The notes under the pieces were generated by a model that ran no database searches, was not told where the DNA came from, and was given only the letters and a program-made list of their open reading frames with translations. From Niveispirillum sp. SYP-B3756 (GTDB taxonomy: Bacteria > Pseudomonadota > Alphaproteobacteria > Azospirillales > Azospirillaceae), in assembly GCF_009495745.1 (NCBI RefSeq), contig NZ_WIDQ01000001.1, positions 124,001 through 188,000 of the forward strand: a DNA stretch of 64,000 nt, in the 5' to 3' direction. The position numbers and the translations under genes were made by a program. Positions within the stretch are counted from its first letter, which is position 1; every line of letters starts with the position of its first letter. This document shows, piece by piece, positions 52,839 to 61,110 of the stretch.

Positions 52839-54632
52839 TCACAGCCAATCGGGGGACGTGTCGAGGGTGGTGCGGTCAAGGCTGGTCAGGATGGCAGCCT
52901 GGGTGACGGTTTTGGGCAGCTCGTGGGCGAAGAACCAACGGCAGGTGGCCAGTTTGCCGTTCAGGTAGGCGGCATCGCCGGTGCCGGCGGCCAGCGACGT
53001 CTCGGCCACCAGCGCTTGACGCAGCCAGATCCAGGCCAGCACCGTATGGCCGAACATTTCCAGATATGTCGTGGCATTGGCCAGACAGAGGGCAATCTGG
53101 CCTTCGGCGCGAACCCGGCCCAAATGGGTCGTCACCTGCCCTACCCGTTCCAGGGCCAGGGCCAGTAAGCGGGCCTGCGGGGCCAGGGCGGGCACGACAG
53201 CGGCCTGGGTGATGGTTTGCGTCACCGTCTCGGCCAACGCGGAAAGGGCGGCACCGTCGCCCATGAACACCTTGCGGCCCAACAGGTCATTGGCCTGAAT
53301 GCCGTAGGTGCCTTCATGGATCGGGTTCAGCCGGTTATCGCGGTAATACTGCTCGACCGGGTAATCACGGGTATAGCCATAGCCGCCTAGAATCTGGATC
53401 GCCCATTTATTGGCTTCCAGGCAGTGCTCCGACGGCCAGGATTTGGCGATCGGCGTCAGCAGTTCCAGCAGCAGGCTGGCCTGTTTGCGGGCGGGCTCTT
53501 CCGGGGCGGTGCGTTCCTCATCCACCAGCCTGGCGCAATAAAGGCAGAGCGCCAGCGCCCCCTCTGACGCTGCCTTCTGCTGCAACAACATCCGGCGCAC
53601 GTCGGCATGGTCGATGATCGGCACCATCGGCGTGGTCGGGTCGCGCGCCTCCAGCGGGCGGCCCTGCGGGCGGGAGCGGGCATAATCGGCGGAATAGCGA
53701 TAGCCGGCATAGCCAAGCGCCGCCGCCCCCAGCCCCACACCAATCCGCGCCTCGTTCATCATCTGGAACATATAGGACAGGCCCTGGTGCGGCTGGCCGA
53801 CCAGGAAGCCCTGGCACCGCCCTGCCTCCCCAAAGGACAGAATGGTGCTGGTGGTGCCGCGATAGCCCATCTTGTGCAGCAGGCTGACCAGCCGCACATC
53901 ATTATCGCCGCTCAGCGCGCCGTCATCCCCCACCCGGTAACGCGGCACGATGAACAGGCTGATCCCCTTCACCCCCGCCGGTGCCCCCTGGATACGGGCC
54001 AACACCATATGGATGATATTCTCTGAAAGCTCATGCTCCCCGGCGCTGATCCATTGCTTGGTGCCGGTGATACGGTAGGAGCCATCCGGGCCGGGCGTCG
54101 CGGTCGTGCGGATATCGGCCAGGCTGCTGCCAGCCTGCGGTTCCGACAGGGCCATGGTGCCAAAGAACCGTCCCGTCAGCATCGGCCCCAGGAACCGCGC
54201 CTGCTGTTCTTCACTGCCAAAGGCGCGGATCAGGTTGCCCGCCCCAATGGTCAGGAACGGATAGGCCGCCGTGGCGATGTTGGCCGTCTGGAAGAAGCTG
54301 AAGGCCGCCTGCACGATGCACCAGGGCAATTGCTGGCCGCCCAGCTCCTCATCATGATGGGCAGCCAGAAACCCCGCCTCGGCAAAAGCATCGACGGCGG
54401 TTTTGACGGCGGGCAGCATTGCCACCTTGCCGTCAATCCGCTCCGGCTCCTGCTGGTCGGCCGCATGGTAATGCGGGGCGAACAGGTCGGCGGCCAGCCC
54501 ATCGGCCACATCCAGCACCTGATCCAGGTCTGAACGGTCCAGATGCCGGAACCGGTCGCGCGCCAGCAGCGGCCCCAGATCCAGAAACCCATCCAGCAGA
54601 AACGCGATCTCGCGCCGATCCATACGGCTCAT
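52839..54632 (-). CDS. acyl-CoA dehydrogenase, long (DmdC/FadE-like) form
   Basis: A 597-residue FAD-dependent acyl-CoA dehydrogenase of the long subfamily (ordinary members are about 380). FAD-contacting strands are visible in FFGTMALSEPQAGSSLADI and YRITGTKQWISAGEH. The C-terminal helical domain has KWAIQILGGYGYTRDYPVEQYYRD and an extra 120-residue helical extension typical of the DmdC/acyl-CoA dehydrogenase-like class. It probably acts in fatty-acid or related CoA-thioester breakdown. It is monocistronic, with a palindromic operator-like site 42 bases before its start. Confidence 0.9.
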   Translation of the reverse strand: MSRMDRREIAFLLDGFLDLGPLLARDRFRHLDRSDLDQVLDVADGLAADLFAPHYHAADQQEPERIDGKVAMLPAVKTAVDAFAEAGFLAAHHDEELGGQQLPWCIVQAAFSFFQTANIATAAYPFLTIGAGNLIRAFGSEEQQARFLGPMLTGRFFGTMALSEPQAGSSLADIRTTATPGPDGSYRITGTKQWISAGEHELSENIIHMVLARIQGAPAGVKGISLFIVPRYRVGDDGALSGDNDVRLVSLLHKMGYRGTTSTILSFGEAGRCQGFLVGQPHQGLSYMFQMMNEARIGVGLGAAALGYAGYRYSADYARSRPQGRPLEARDPTTPMVPIIDHADVRRMLLQQKAASEGALALCLYCARLVDEERTAPEEPARKQASLLLELLTPIAKSWPSEHCLEANKWAIQILGGYGYTRDYPVEQYYRDNRLNPIHEGTYGIQANDLLGRKVFMGDGAALSALAETVTQTITQAAVVPALAPQARLLALALERVGQVTTHLGRVRAEGQIALCLANATTYLEMFGHTVLAWIWLRQALVAETSLAAGTGDAAYLNGKLATCRWFFAHELPKTVTQAAILTSLDRTTLDTSPDWL

Positions 54633-54673
54633 CGGCCTTGTCCTCCCGCTTGCGGAGGCTTACACGCCCCTCG

Positions 54674-54691
54674 TTCAAACATATGTTTAAA
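54674..54691. promoter_or_regulatory. palindromic operator upstream of the acyl-CoA dehydrogenase
   Basis: AAACATATGTTT (54677-54688) is a perfect 12-base palindrome extended by TT/AA after one mismatch on each side. Its layout, CAAAC then short spacer then GTTT, resembles sites bound by PsrA/FadR-like TetR regulators of fatty-acid oxidation. The regulator is not in the window. Confidence 0.55.
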
Positions 54692-54721
54692 AGAGGGACA
54701 TGGAAAGGTCGAGCGAAAGAA

Positions 54722-54778
54722 TCAGCAGCACCAGAAACTGGGGCTGAGCAGCACCGGCACGGTGAACAGCTCCAGCCG
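54722..54778 (-). pseudogene. fragment: 3' end of a trkH gene
   Basis: Fifty-seven bases match the last codons of the intact trkH at 57159-57215 with only four differences, in the same orientation. Translated on the minus strand they read LELFTVPVLLSPSFW followed by two Cys codons and a stop. No upstream trkH sequence remains beyond 54778. It is either one end of a duplication created when the intervening 2.4 kb arrived, or the stub of a second trkH gene that was deleted. Confidence 0.75.
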
Positions 54779-54802
54779 CTTCCGGCTAGCCGGCGGAAGC
54801 GG
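54776..54802 (-). terminator. hairpin after the broken chemoreceptor
   Basis: CCGCTTCCG (54776-54784) pairs with CGGAAGCGG (54794-54802). It follows the original chemoreceptor stop codon directly and would have been its terminator. Confidence 0.55.
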
Positions 54803-54994
54803 CTAAGCCCCCTTCTTTAAGAAGAGCGCCGTCTCCTCCCCCAACTCCGTCGCCAAGGCTTGCAGGGCGTCGGCCACCGCGAGCAGTTCCCGCGCCGCGC
54901 CCTCGTTACGGCCAGCGGCACCAGAGGCACCATCGACGCATCCCCGCACCTGTTCGGTAGCGGCAGCCTGCTGTTCCACAGCGCCGGAAACGGC
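54803..54994 (-). pseudogene. severed C-terminal 63 codons of the chemoreceptor at 55057
   Basis: On the minus strand an open frame of 63 codons without a start reads AVSGAVEQQAAATEQV, continues with GASGAAGRNEGAARELL, and ends LFLKKGA-stop. This is the C-terminal arm of a methyl-accepting chemotaxis signalling domain. It continues exactly where the upstream chemoreceptor loses homology (after Asn-Glu-Ile-Ala), separated only by a 104-bp palindromic element. It therefore belongs to that gene and is now untranslated. Confidence 0.85.
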
Positions 54995-55098
54995 TAGAGC
55001 CGGGTGCGTTTAAACGGAAACGCACCCGGCTCTAAGTCCTTGTTCTGCGAGCGGATTCACGCTCCAAAGCGATTCCGCTTTTCCGCGATCCGCTCTAA
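54995..55098. repeat. 104-bp palindromic element inserted in a chemoreceptor gene
   Basis: The element starts TAGAGCCGGG and ends CCGCTCTAA. Its left part is a 17-base-pair perfect hairpin (54995-55011 with 55018-55034, centre TTTAAACGG). Its right part is a second, imperfect hairpin with GCGGATTC and GATTCCGC arms (55051-55078) and a terminal GCGGATCGCGG-like half. Similar GCTCTA-bounded palindromes with GTTTAAAC centres occur between genes in many Alphaproteobacteria. Here one interrupts coding sequence at a codon boundary. Confidence 0.8.
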
Positions 55099-56445
55099 TG
55101 CGATCTCGTTCAGCCGGCGCGTCGTTTCGCCGATCTGGTCCATGGCCGATACAGTATCGCCCATGGCCTCCTGAATCTCAGCCACCTGCTGCTCAATCTC
55201 TTCCGTGGCGCGCGCCGTCTGGCCGGCGAGATTCTTGACCTCACCGGCCACCACCGCGAACCCTCTGCCCGCTTCACCCGCGCGGGCGGCCTCAATGGTG
55301 GCGTTCAGCGCCAGCAGGTTCGTCTGGGCGGCGATTGTGCGGATCAGTTCAATGATCGTGCTGATCCGCCCGGTCATGTGCGACAGGCGGACCACCTGCT
55401 CAGCCGACCGGCCGACATCACGGACCGCAGCATCCGTCATGGCCGCCGCCTCGGAAATCCGTGCAACAATATCCTGGATGGAAGCCGTCAGTTGCGCCGT
55501 AGCGCCCGACGCAGCAACCGCCAACCCGTCAATTTCCCGCGCGGTCCCGTTCAGATCGCGCGCCGCCGCCCCCACTTGCCCGGCACAGGCGGCAACGGAT
55601 TCCACGGATGCCTGAACCTTTTCCGCCATGGCCCGGGTGGCCGTGACAACCGCCCAGGTAAGCATCGGCCCCTGGTAGTTCCCCGCATCGTCTGTAATCG
55701 CCGATACTTTGAGGTGCAGCACCTCCGGCCCCAACCGGATAAACGCCTCATGCGGCAATCTCGACGGATCGGCCAGCATGGCGTGCTGATGTGCTGGATG
55801 GCGATGGAAAATATCGATGCTTGAACCAACCAGTTGATTGGCCTTGATCGGCAGATGGGCCTCCAACCCCTTCAACGTCTCAAGACTTGTGCGGTTGGCG
55901 TAATTGATTTTGTGCCCATCCCGATGATCGCAGGTCATCACGTTGATGGGCATACGGTCAATCATTTCAACCAGACGACGCGCCTCGGCCTCGCTACGCA
56001 CCCGTTCTGTCACGACAGTCCAGGTCAGCATGGCAAACCGGTGCCGGCCCATCTGATCGTTAATACCGGTGACCGACAGGTCCACCTCCTCATCCCCCAT
56101 CCGGATGCGGGCGTGATGCGGCAATCGCGCCGGGGACGAGATGATATCCCGCAATTTGCCGGTATCTCGATGGAAGAGTTCAATCCGCTCACCAATCAAA
56201 TGGTCGGGATCGACCTTCAATACATCACGAAGATCCGTCAAAAACGCCCGTGATCGCTGATTTAAATAATTGATCCGGCCATCCGCAACATCACAGATCA
56301 TAACCGCCAGTGGTATATGATCGATAATATGCTGCAAATTGGATAATGCAGACGGGTCGGAACGGCCAATCCGCTTCCGGACCCCCCTGGCGATCGCCTT
56401 GGTTCGCTTTGTTAACACTTTCCCCCCTTCTAATAAATTGCGCAT
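55057..56445 (-). CDS. soluble double-PAS methyl-accepting chemotaxis protein, C-terminally truncated
   Basis: A 462-residue cytoplasmic chemoreceptor without membrane segments. Two PAS-like domains occupy about 35-150 and 155-275, each with an N-terminal [16 protein letters not shown] or [17 protein letters not shown] strand and an LTWxVVTxR exit. The signalling domain (about 275-450) includes the conserved tip: [20 protein letters not shown] and [13 protein letters not shown]. Its last 13 residues and stop codon come from an inserted palindromic element; about 63 native residues are cut off and lie at 54803-54994. The tip is intact but the descending helix is shortened, so function may be impaired. 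GGAG lies nine bases before the ATG. Confidence 0.85.
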   Translation of the reverse strand: MRNLLEGGKVLTKRTKAIARGVRKRIGRSDPSALSNLQHIIDHIPLAVMICDVADGRINYLNQRSRAFLTDLRDVLKVDPDHLIGERIELFHRDTGKLRDIISSPARLPHHARIRMGDEEVDLSVTGINDQMGRHRFAMLTWTVVTERVRSEAEARRLVEMIDRMPINVMTCDHRDGHKINYANRTSLETLKGLEAHLPIKANQLVGSSIDIFHRHPAHQHAMLADPSRLPHEAFIRLGPEVLHLKVSAITDDAGNYQGPMLTWAVVTATRAMAEKVQASVESVAACAGQVGAAARDLNGTAREIDGLAVAASGATAQLTASIQDIVARISEAAAMTDAAVRDVGRSAEQVVRLSHMTGRISTIIELIRTIAAQTNLLALNATIEAARAGEAGRGFAVVAGEVKNLAGQTARATEEIEQQVAEIQEAMGDTVSAMDQIGETTRRLNEIALERIAEKRNRFGA

Positions 56446-57158
56446 GACGATAGGGCTCCACCCAACGACAGCGCTGTCAAATTAGAGATACGAGTAAATC
56501 CCGGCGTCACTTTAGGTGAAACCTAAAGTGTGACAAAGCATGTATCGTATTTTCTCGCGCATCTCTCTGATCGATTCGATATATAAATTTAAATTAATAT
56601 ATCGTCAATGCGATTTTCATCTACTCGCGTTCACTAAACGCCAACTTTAATTTTAACTAAACTTCAATCACCCTTGCATAAAAGAAAGAGCTTCGGCAAT
56701 GATGGAATAATACTAATTTGCATTAATTAGAACCTGTGGTTTAGATCAATGCCCTCACCCGCCGACGTCAACATACCAACGGCTTGGCTTCATGCGGGCA
56801 CGAGCCCGCTGGCGCTCAATGCACCAATCGAGTTGCAACGAGTTCCATACATTGCAACTCGGCATAATATATTATAAATTAGATGATATACAATATGGGG
56901 GGATTCTTCGTTGAATGGAGCCGCACATATCCTGACGGTCGGCGGCCCGGCGCGTCAGGAAAACGAAATCCGCCGTGAACGTGACCGATCAAGGCGGATT
57001 TGCATGGGTACCGCAGGGCGCCTGACACCAAGCTGTGGAGATGGGAGCGGCGTCTGAGGCAAATGAACGGGTCTCTATCGCCGGCGCGGTCATCCGACCG
57101 CTTGGCTGGACACCGCACGTGCAGCGCTATGCGGTCGCCGCCACTGTGTAGACCGTCC
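56446..57158. other. AT-rich non-coding region with several hairpins
   Basis: About 700 bases with no convincing gene, strongly AT-rich from about 56500 to 56890. It contains a hairpin CACTTTAGGT/ACCTAAAGTG (56508-56517 and 56521-56530) and an inverted repeat CGAGTTGCAA/TTGCAACTCG (56829-56838 and 56852-56861). A 35-base hairpin repeat lies at 56967-57001. Short frames in the G+C-rich part (56900-57150) look like a decayed coding remnant but match nothing I know. It separates the chemoreceptor from trkH and may hold the receptor's promoter. Confidence 0.6.
56967..57001. repeat. second copy of the 35-bp hairpin repeat
   Basis: It aligns over 35 bases with 1895-1929, with 31 identities. The outer stem is AATCCGCC/GGCGGATT instead of AATCCCCC/GGGGGATT, a compensatory change that keeps pairing, while the CGTGACCGATCAAGG core is unchanged. 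Confidence 0.65.
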
Positions 57159-57215
57159 TCAGCGGCGCCAGAAACTGGGGCTGAGCAGCACCAGCACGGT
57201 GAACAGTTCCAGCCG
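57159..57215. repeat. 57-bp direct repeat (trkH end), copy 2
   Basis: The last 57 bases of trkH; its partner at 54722-54778 is in direct orientation with four mismatches, bracketing 2,380 bases that contain the broken chemoreceptor and the AT-rich spacer. Confidence 0.75.
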
Positions 57216-58613
57216 GCCCAGCAGCATGGCCAGCGACATCACCCAGACGGCCCCATCTTGCAACGGCTCGTAATTGCCAACCGGCCCGATCAGATTGCCC
57301 AGACCTGGACCGACATTGCCCAATGCAGAAGCCGCGGCGGAGACGGCATGGGTATAGTCCAGCCCGGTCATGCCCAGCAGCACGGCGAAAATCAAAATCA
57401 GGGCGATATAGACGAAGGTGAAGCTCATCACCGAGATGATGACATCGGCATCCACCGGCTTGCCATTATAGGTGAGCGGCAACACACGATTGGGGCTGAA
57501 CAGCCGGTTCACCTGGGTGCGCAGAGCCAGCCAGAGGATTTCGAAGCGGAACATCTTGATCCCGCCGGAGGTGGAACCGGTACAGCCGCCCACCAGGGTC
57601 AAGATGAAGAACAAGGCCACCGGCCCCGGCCCCCATTGCAGATAATCCTGCGAGGCAAAGCCGGTGGTGGTGATGATGGAAACGCAGTTGAAGAAGGAAT
57701 GGCGGATCGCATCACCCACCGGCAACCGATCCGTCGCTACCAGATAAACGGCAAGGCCCAGGGAAACGACGACGCTGAAAATGATGTAGGTCCTGATCTG
57801 GCTATCCCGCCAGAGCGAACCATAATCGCCCCTTACCAAACTGATATAGCGAACGAATGGCAGGCTGCCCAGGAACATGAACAGAGTCAGCACCCATTCC
57901 ACCGCCGGATTCTGGTAATAGCCGATGGATGTGTCCTGGATGGAGAAACCACCGGTGCCCAGGGCTGTCATAGAATGGTTGATGGCATCGAACATCGGCA
58001 TACCGGCAAAGCGCAGGCTGACAATGCAGATAAAGGTCAGGGCCAGATAGACCCAGCCGAACCCAAGTGCCATGTCAGCGGCGCGCGGCACCACCTTGTC
58101 CGACTTGTCGGATGATTCGCTGCGGAATAGCTGCATCCCGCCCACCCGCAGGAAGGGCAGGATCACGATGCCCATGCCGACAATACCGATGCCGCCCAGC
58201 CAGACCAGCAGCGACCGCCAGAGCAGCAGCCCCGGCGGCAGCACCGACACCGACGGAAAGACAGATGCCCCGGTTGTGGTCAGACCCGACATCGCCTCGA
58301 AATAGGCATCAGCCACCGACAGGCCGAATTCGGAGAACATGAAGGGCAGTGCCGCAAAAAGGCACACCACCACCCAGGCCGCCGTGGTCAGGATAAAGGT
58401 CTGGCGTAGGGACAGGGCGATGCGCCCCGTCCGGTTGGTCAGCATCAGCAGCACGCCGAAGAACAGGGTCAGGGCCGAGGACACGGCAAAGACCCGCCAG
58501 TCATCGGCACCGGCGGCAAGGTCCGCCACCAGCGGCATGGCCATGGCCATGGCCAGAACCGACAGCAGCGCACCAATGACATAGAAGATGGGACGCACGT
58601 CCAGGGAGAGCAT
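57159..58613 (-). CDS. trkH: TrkH-family potassium uptake protein
   Basis: TrkH is the membrane subunit of the Trk potassium transporter. The 484-residue protein has about ten hydrophobic helices arranged as repeated membrane-pore-membrane units. Selectivity-filter segments are SGLTTTGAS, ALGTGGFS, ITTTGFAS and GNVGPGLGN, each with the conserved Gly. The arginine in the last helix region and GCTGSTSGGIKMFRF are typical. The C-terminus LELFTVLVLLSPSFWRR is partially duplicated at 54722-54778. No trkA gene is adjacent. The TTTTG-free upstream region offers no clear promoter, and the start at 58613 fits the family N-terminus. Confidence 0.93.
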   Translation of the reverse strand: MLSLDVRPIFYVIGALLSVLAMAMAMPLVADLAAGADDWRVFAVSSALTLFFGVLLMLTNRTGRIALSLRQTFILTTAAWVVVCLFAALPFMFSEFGLSVADAYFEAMSGLTTTGASVFPSVSVLPPGLLLWRSLLVWLGGIGIVGMGIVILPFLRVGGMQLFRSESSDKSDKVVPRAADMALGFGWVYLALTFICIVSLRFAGMPMFDAINHSMTALGTGGFSIQDTSIGYYQNPAVEWVLTLFMFLGSLPFVRYISLVRGDYGSLWRDSQIRTYIIFSVVVSLGLAVYLVATDRLPVGDAIRHSFFNCVSIITTTGFASQDYLQWGPGPVALFFILTLVGGCTGSTSGGIKMFRFEILWLALRTQVNRLFSPNRVLPLTYNGKPVDADVIISVMSFTFVYIALILIFAVLLGMTGLDYTHAVSAAASALGNVGPGLGNLIGPVGNYEPLQDGAVWVMSLAMLLGRLELFTVLVLLSPSFWRR

Positions 58614-58714
58614 GGAACTCCGGCGGCTGGAGGCGCGGGACGGTTGGTTAACGCCCGTCGCGGATCACCCACCCTTCAAGAAGGCGCGGCCTTCGTCAAG
58701 GGTGTTCACTCAAA

Positions 58715-58741
58715 AAGGAAAAGGGGGCCGAAGCCCCCTTT
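58715..58741 (-). terminator. rho-independent terminator of the GapR-like gene
   Basis: On the minus strand a nine-base-pair stem AAAGGGGGC/GCCCCCTTT (58720-58741) with a TTCG-type loop is followed by TTCCTTTTTG. It begins 13 bases after the stop of the gene at 58754. Confidence 0.8.
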
Positions 58742-58753
58742 CCGAAGGCCGGC

Positions 58754-59017
58754 TCACTCGATCCCGAGGGCCGACTTGTACAGATCCAGCAGGGCTTCCA
58801 TTTCCTGCCGGTCATTCGACTCCATCTTACGGATGCGGATGATCTGGCGCATGATCTTGGTGTCGAAGCCGGTACCCTTGGCCTCGGCATAGATATCCTT
58901 GATATCGTCCATGATACCTTTCTTCTCTTCCTCCAGGCGTTCAATACGCTCGATGAAGGAACGCAGCCGGTCGGCCGCGATGCCGCCGACGTCGGTAGAG
59001 GTTGCCGCGTCAGACAT
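58754..59017 (-). CDS. gapR: GapR-family nucleoid protein (DUF2312)
   Basis: An 87-residue protein matching DUF2312. The family's characterised member, Caulobacter GapR, forms tetramers that clamp overtwisted DNA ahead of replication and transcription and aids topoisomerases. Nearly the whole length is the conserved helical domain: [20 protein letters not shown], then [20 protein letters not shown] and [12 protein letters not shown]. Only the first 15 residues are variable. It is a single gene with its own terminator. Symbol assignment rests on clear family similarity, not on demonstrated orthology. Confidence 0.92.
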   Translation of the reverse strand: MSDAATSTDVGGIAADRLRSFIERIERLEEEKKGIMDDIKDIYAEAKGTGFDTKIMRQIIRIRKMESNDRQEMEALLDLYKSALGIE

Positions 59018-59107
59018 AGGATGCCTCGTTCAAATTCGATCAGGGAAGGCCGGACCTTAGCCACGCCGCCGGGCAGAAGCAAGCCGGTTGGTGGGGGCGG
59101 ATATGGC

Positions 59108-59671
59108 CTATGCGCCGGGCAGGCGCAACTGGGCGGTCAAAGCCGTTATCGTATCGCGGAACGGTTGCTCATTTCCCAGCGCACGGGACAGAACCAGGGC
59201 ACCCTGGATCATGCTGAGGGCCGCACGGGCGTGCCGGTCCGCTTCAACATCGGCGAATCCCAGCCGCTGCAAGGCCCCAGACAGCGCCTGTTGCCAGCGG
59301 GTGAAATAGCCATTCACCGCCATTGCGAACCGGTCACGCGTATCGTCCAGTGCAAAGGCCCCCACCAGACAGATACGGCGACCCGACTGGAAATAGGCAT
59401 CCACTGCCGCCAGCATGGCCCCCACGCCTTCCGCCGGGGGCAGATTATCCAATGGCTGGAAGACCTGGCGTTCGAACCAATGGCTGATCTCGCCTAAAAC
59501 AGCGCCCGCCATCTCCTCCTTCCCGCCGGGGAAGAAGTGATACAGGCTGCCTTTGCCCAAGCCCGTCTTCTCACAAAGCCGGCTGAGACTGGCCCCTTCA
59601 TAGCCATAGGCGCGGAACGCCTCAGCCAGAAGCGGAATCACATCGGCCCGTTCTGCCACCAACCGCGCCAT
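59108..59671 (-). CDS. TetR/AcrR-family transcriptional regulator
   Basis: A 187-residue repressor. The N-terminal helix-turn-helix is AYGYEGASLSRLCEKTGLGKGSLYHFF (about 22-48), the TetR hallmark. The C-terminal ligand domain contains an IQGALVLSRALGNEQPF helix like the TetR_C subgroup near quinone and efflux genes. Its ATG overlaps the stop of the upstream HPP-family gene (TGATG), so both are one operon, and paired operator sites lie over the operon promoter at 60173-60226. Autoregulation is therefore likely; the inducer is unknown. Confidence 0.9.
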   Translation of the reverse strand: MARLVAERADVIPLLAEAFRAYGYEGASLSRLCEKTGLGKGSLYHFFPGGKEEMAGAVLGEISHWFERQVFQPLDNLPPAEGVGAMLAAVDAYFQSGRRICLVGAFALDDTRDRFAMAVNGYFTRWQQALSGALQRLGFADVEADRHARAALSMIQGALVLSRALGNEQPFRDTITALTAQLRLPGA

Positions 59672-60159
59672 CAGACGGGCTTTGCCGGATAGGTGATACC
59701 ACTGGCACGATGGAACAGAACCGCCACAGTAACCAGCATGGAGGCGCCCGCCAGCACCGGCACCAACAGGAAGTCCAATCCCGGCGACAAGGCAAACACC
59801 AGCAGCGGATCAGCACCCGCCGGCGGATGCGTCACCCGCAAGGCATTCATCAAGGCGATGGACAATCCTACCGCAAGGGCCACCGCCCACCATTCATTGG
59901 GCAGAAACGCATGAAGCAGCAAACCGACGGCCGTGGCAAGCACGTGTCCGCCAACCACATGGGCTGGCTGGGACAGGGGGCTGTTGGGAGCGGCGAACAG
60001 CAGCACGCAGCTGGCACCAAAAGGCGCGATCAGCAGCGGCGCGTGCATATAGCTGGACAGGGCTGCCACACAGCCGATGGCCAGCAGGCCACCCAGCCCC
60101 GCCAGCAGTGTGACGCGCCAAGGCTGGGCCGGCTGATGTCTGGTGATGAAATGGCGCAC
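59671..60159 (-). CDS. HPP-family integral membrane protein
   Basis: A 162-residue protein with four transmembrane helices (about 17-35, 42-58, 70-110 and 128-150). It bears the family signature THPPAGADPLLVF near 110 and the first-helix FGASCVLLFAAPNSPLSQP segment. HPP proteins are small membrane proteins of poorly defined role; a plant member moves nitrite in chloroplasts. It is the first gene of an operon with the TetR regulator. Which substrate it handles cannot be read from sequence. Confidence 0.87.
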   Translation of the reverse strand: MRHFITRHQPAQPWRVTLLAGLGGLLAIGCVAALSSYMHAPLLIAPFGASCVLLFAAPNSPLSQPAHVVGGHVLATAVGLLLHAFLPNEWWAVALAVGLSIALMNALRVTHPPAGADPLLVFALSPGLDFLLVPVLAGASMLVTVAVLFHRASGITYPAKPV

Positions 60160-60172
60160 GATATCCTCATTG

Positions 60173-60226
60173 TACCGATCGGTTTTTAGTTTACCGATCA
60201 GTACAGAATGTTCGACGCATCGTCAA
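60173..60226 (-). promoter_or_regulatory. promoter with tandem TetR-type operators
   Basis: On the minus strand TTGACG (60221-60226) and TACTGA (60198-60203) are spaced by 17 bases. Two near-identical palindromes, TACCGATCGGT (60173-60183) and TACCGATCAGTA (60192-60203), have centres 19 bases apart. The second overlaps the -10 element and the first lies just past the expected start site. This is the arrangement expected for cooperative repression by the TetR protein encoded downstream. The -35 element also overlaps the stop codon of the preceding transporter gene. Confidence 0.7.
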
Positions 60227-61080
60227 GCCTTTCGCAACACCAGCGCCACCCCGGCCGCCGTTACGGCCATGCCGGCCAATGCCAGCGGCCCCAACACCTC
60301 CCCGAACAGGGCCCAGCCCATCAGGGCGGTAACCGGTGGGGTGAGATAGAACAGGCTGGCTACGCGTGACGCGGCACCCCGCCGGATCAACATGAACAGC
60401 AGGAAGATGGCGCCTACGGAGAGAACCAGACAGAGCCAGCCCAGCGCGAAGACGAATTCCCAGCTCCAATCAACCCGCATCGTCTCCAGCCATGGGGCCA
60501 GCAACGCGAACAGCGTGCCGGTCGTGGCATATTGGATGGCGGTGCCGCTGCGCAGGTCCATGCCGGTGCAATATCGCTTCTGATAGAGCGTGCCAGCGGT
60601 GATGCCGATCAAGGCCAAGCCGGCCAGTGCCAGCGACCAGCCATCGCCGTTACTCAGCGTCAACTTCTCCCACACCACGGCGGCAACCCCGGTCAGGCCC
60701 AGCCCCAGACCAGCCCATTGTAACGGGCGCAGCCGCTCGCCCAGCAAGGGACCGGCAACAAAAGCCGTCAAGACCGGCTGCAGCCCCACAATCAACGCCA
60801 CCGTACCGGCAGGCAGCCCATGATGGATGGCACCGAACACGCCACCCAAATAGGCTCCATGCACCAGCAGCCCCGACAGCGCGATATGCCCTGCCTCCCG
60901 CCGGCTGGCAGGCCAAGGCGCCTTGGTCCAGACGGCCAGCCCCGCCAGCAGTACGGCCACCAACGCCATCCGCCAGAGCAGGAAGGTCAGCGGTTCGGCA
61001 TGGGGCAAACCCAGCTTGCCGCCGATGAAACCAGTGCTCCACAGCAGCACGAACAAGGCGGGGGCAAATTTATCCAGCAT
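60223..61080 (-). CDS. EamA-family (DMT) transporter
   Basis: A 285-residue inner-membrane protein with ten predicted helices in two EamA repeats. It opens with FAPALFVLLWSTGFIGGKLG, the typical first helix, and shows the GERLRPLQWAGLGLGLTGV junction after helix four and FYLTPPVTALMGWALFGE in the second repeat. EamA transporters export or import small metabolites and drugs; the substrate is unknown. The ATG at 61080, behind AAGGAAG, is chosen over an in-frame start at 61107. It lies between fusA and the HPP/TetR operon, all on the same strand, but fusA has its own terminator. Confidence 0.9.
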   Translation of the reverse strand: MLDKFAPALFVLLWSTGFIGGKLGLPHAEPLTFLLWRMALVAVLLAGLAVWTKAPWPASRREAGHIALSGLLVHGAYLGGVFGAIHHGLPAGTVALIVGLQPVLTAFVAGPLLGERLRPLQWAGLGLGLTGVAAVVWEKLTLSNGDGWSLALAGLALIGITAGTLYQKRYCTGMDLRSGTAIQYATTGTLFALLAPWLETMRVDWSWEFVFALGWLCLVLSVGAIFLLFMLIRRGAASRVASLFYLTPPVTALMGWALFGEVLGPLALAGMAVTAAGVALVLRKA

Positions 61081-61110
61081 GGGGCCGCTTCCTTGAGGAC
61101 CAAACAACCA

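Noticed and set aside
56879-57118. 79-codon minus-strand frame in the AT-rich spacer
   Set aside because: No ribosome site, no recognisable motif, and it crosses the hairpin repeat; more likely chance or decayed sequence.
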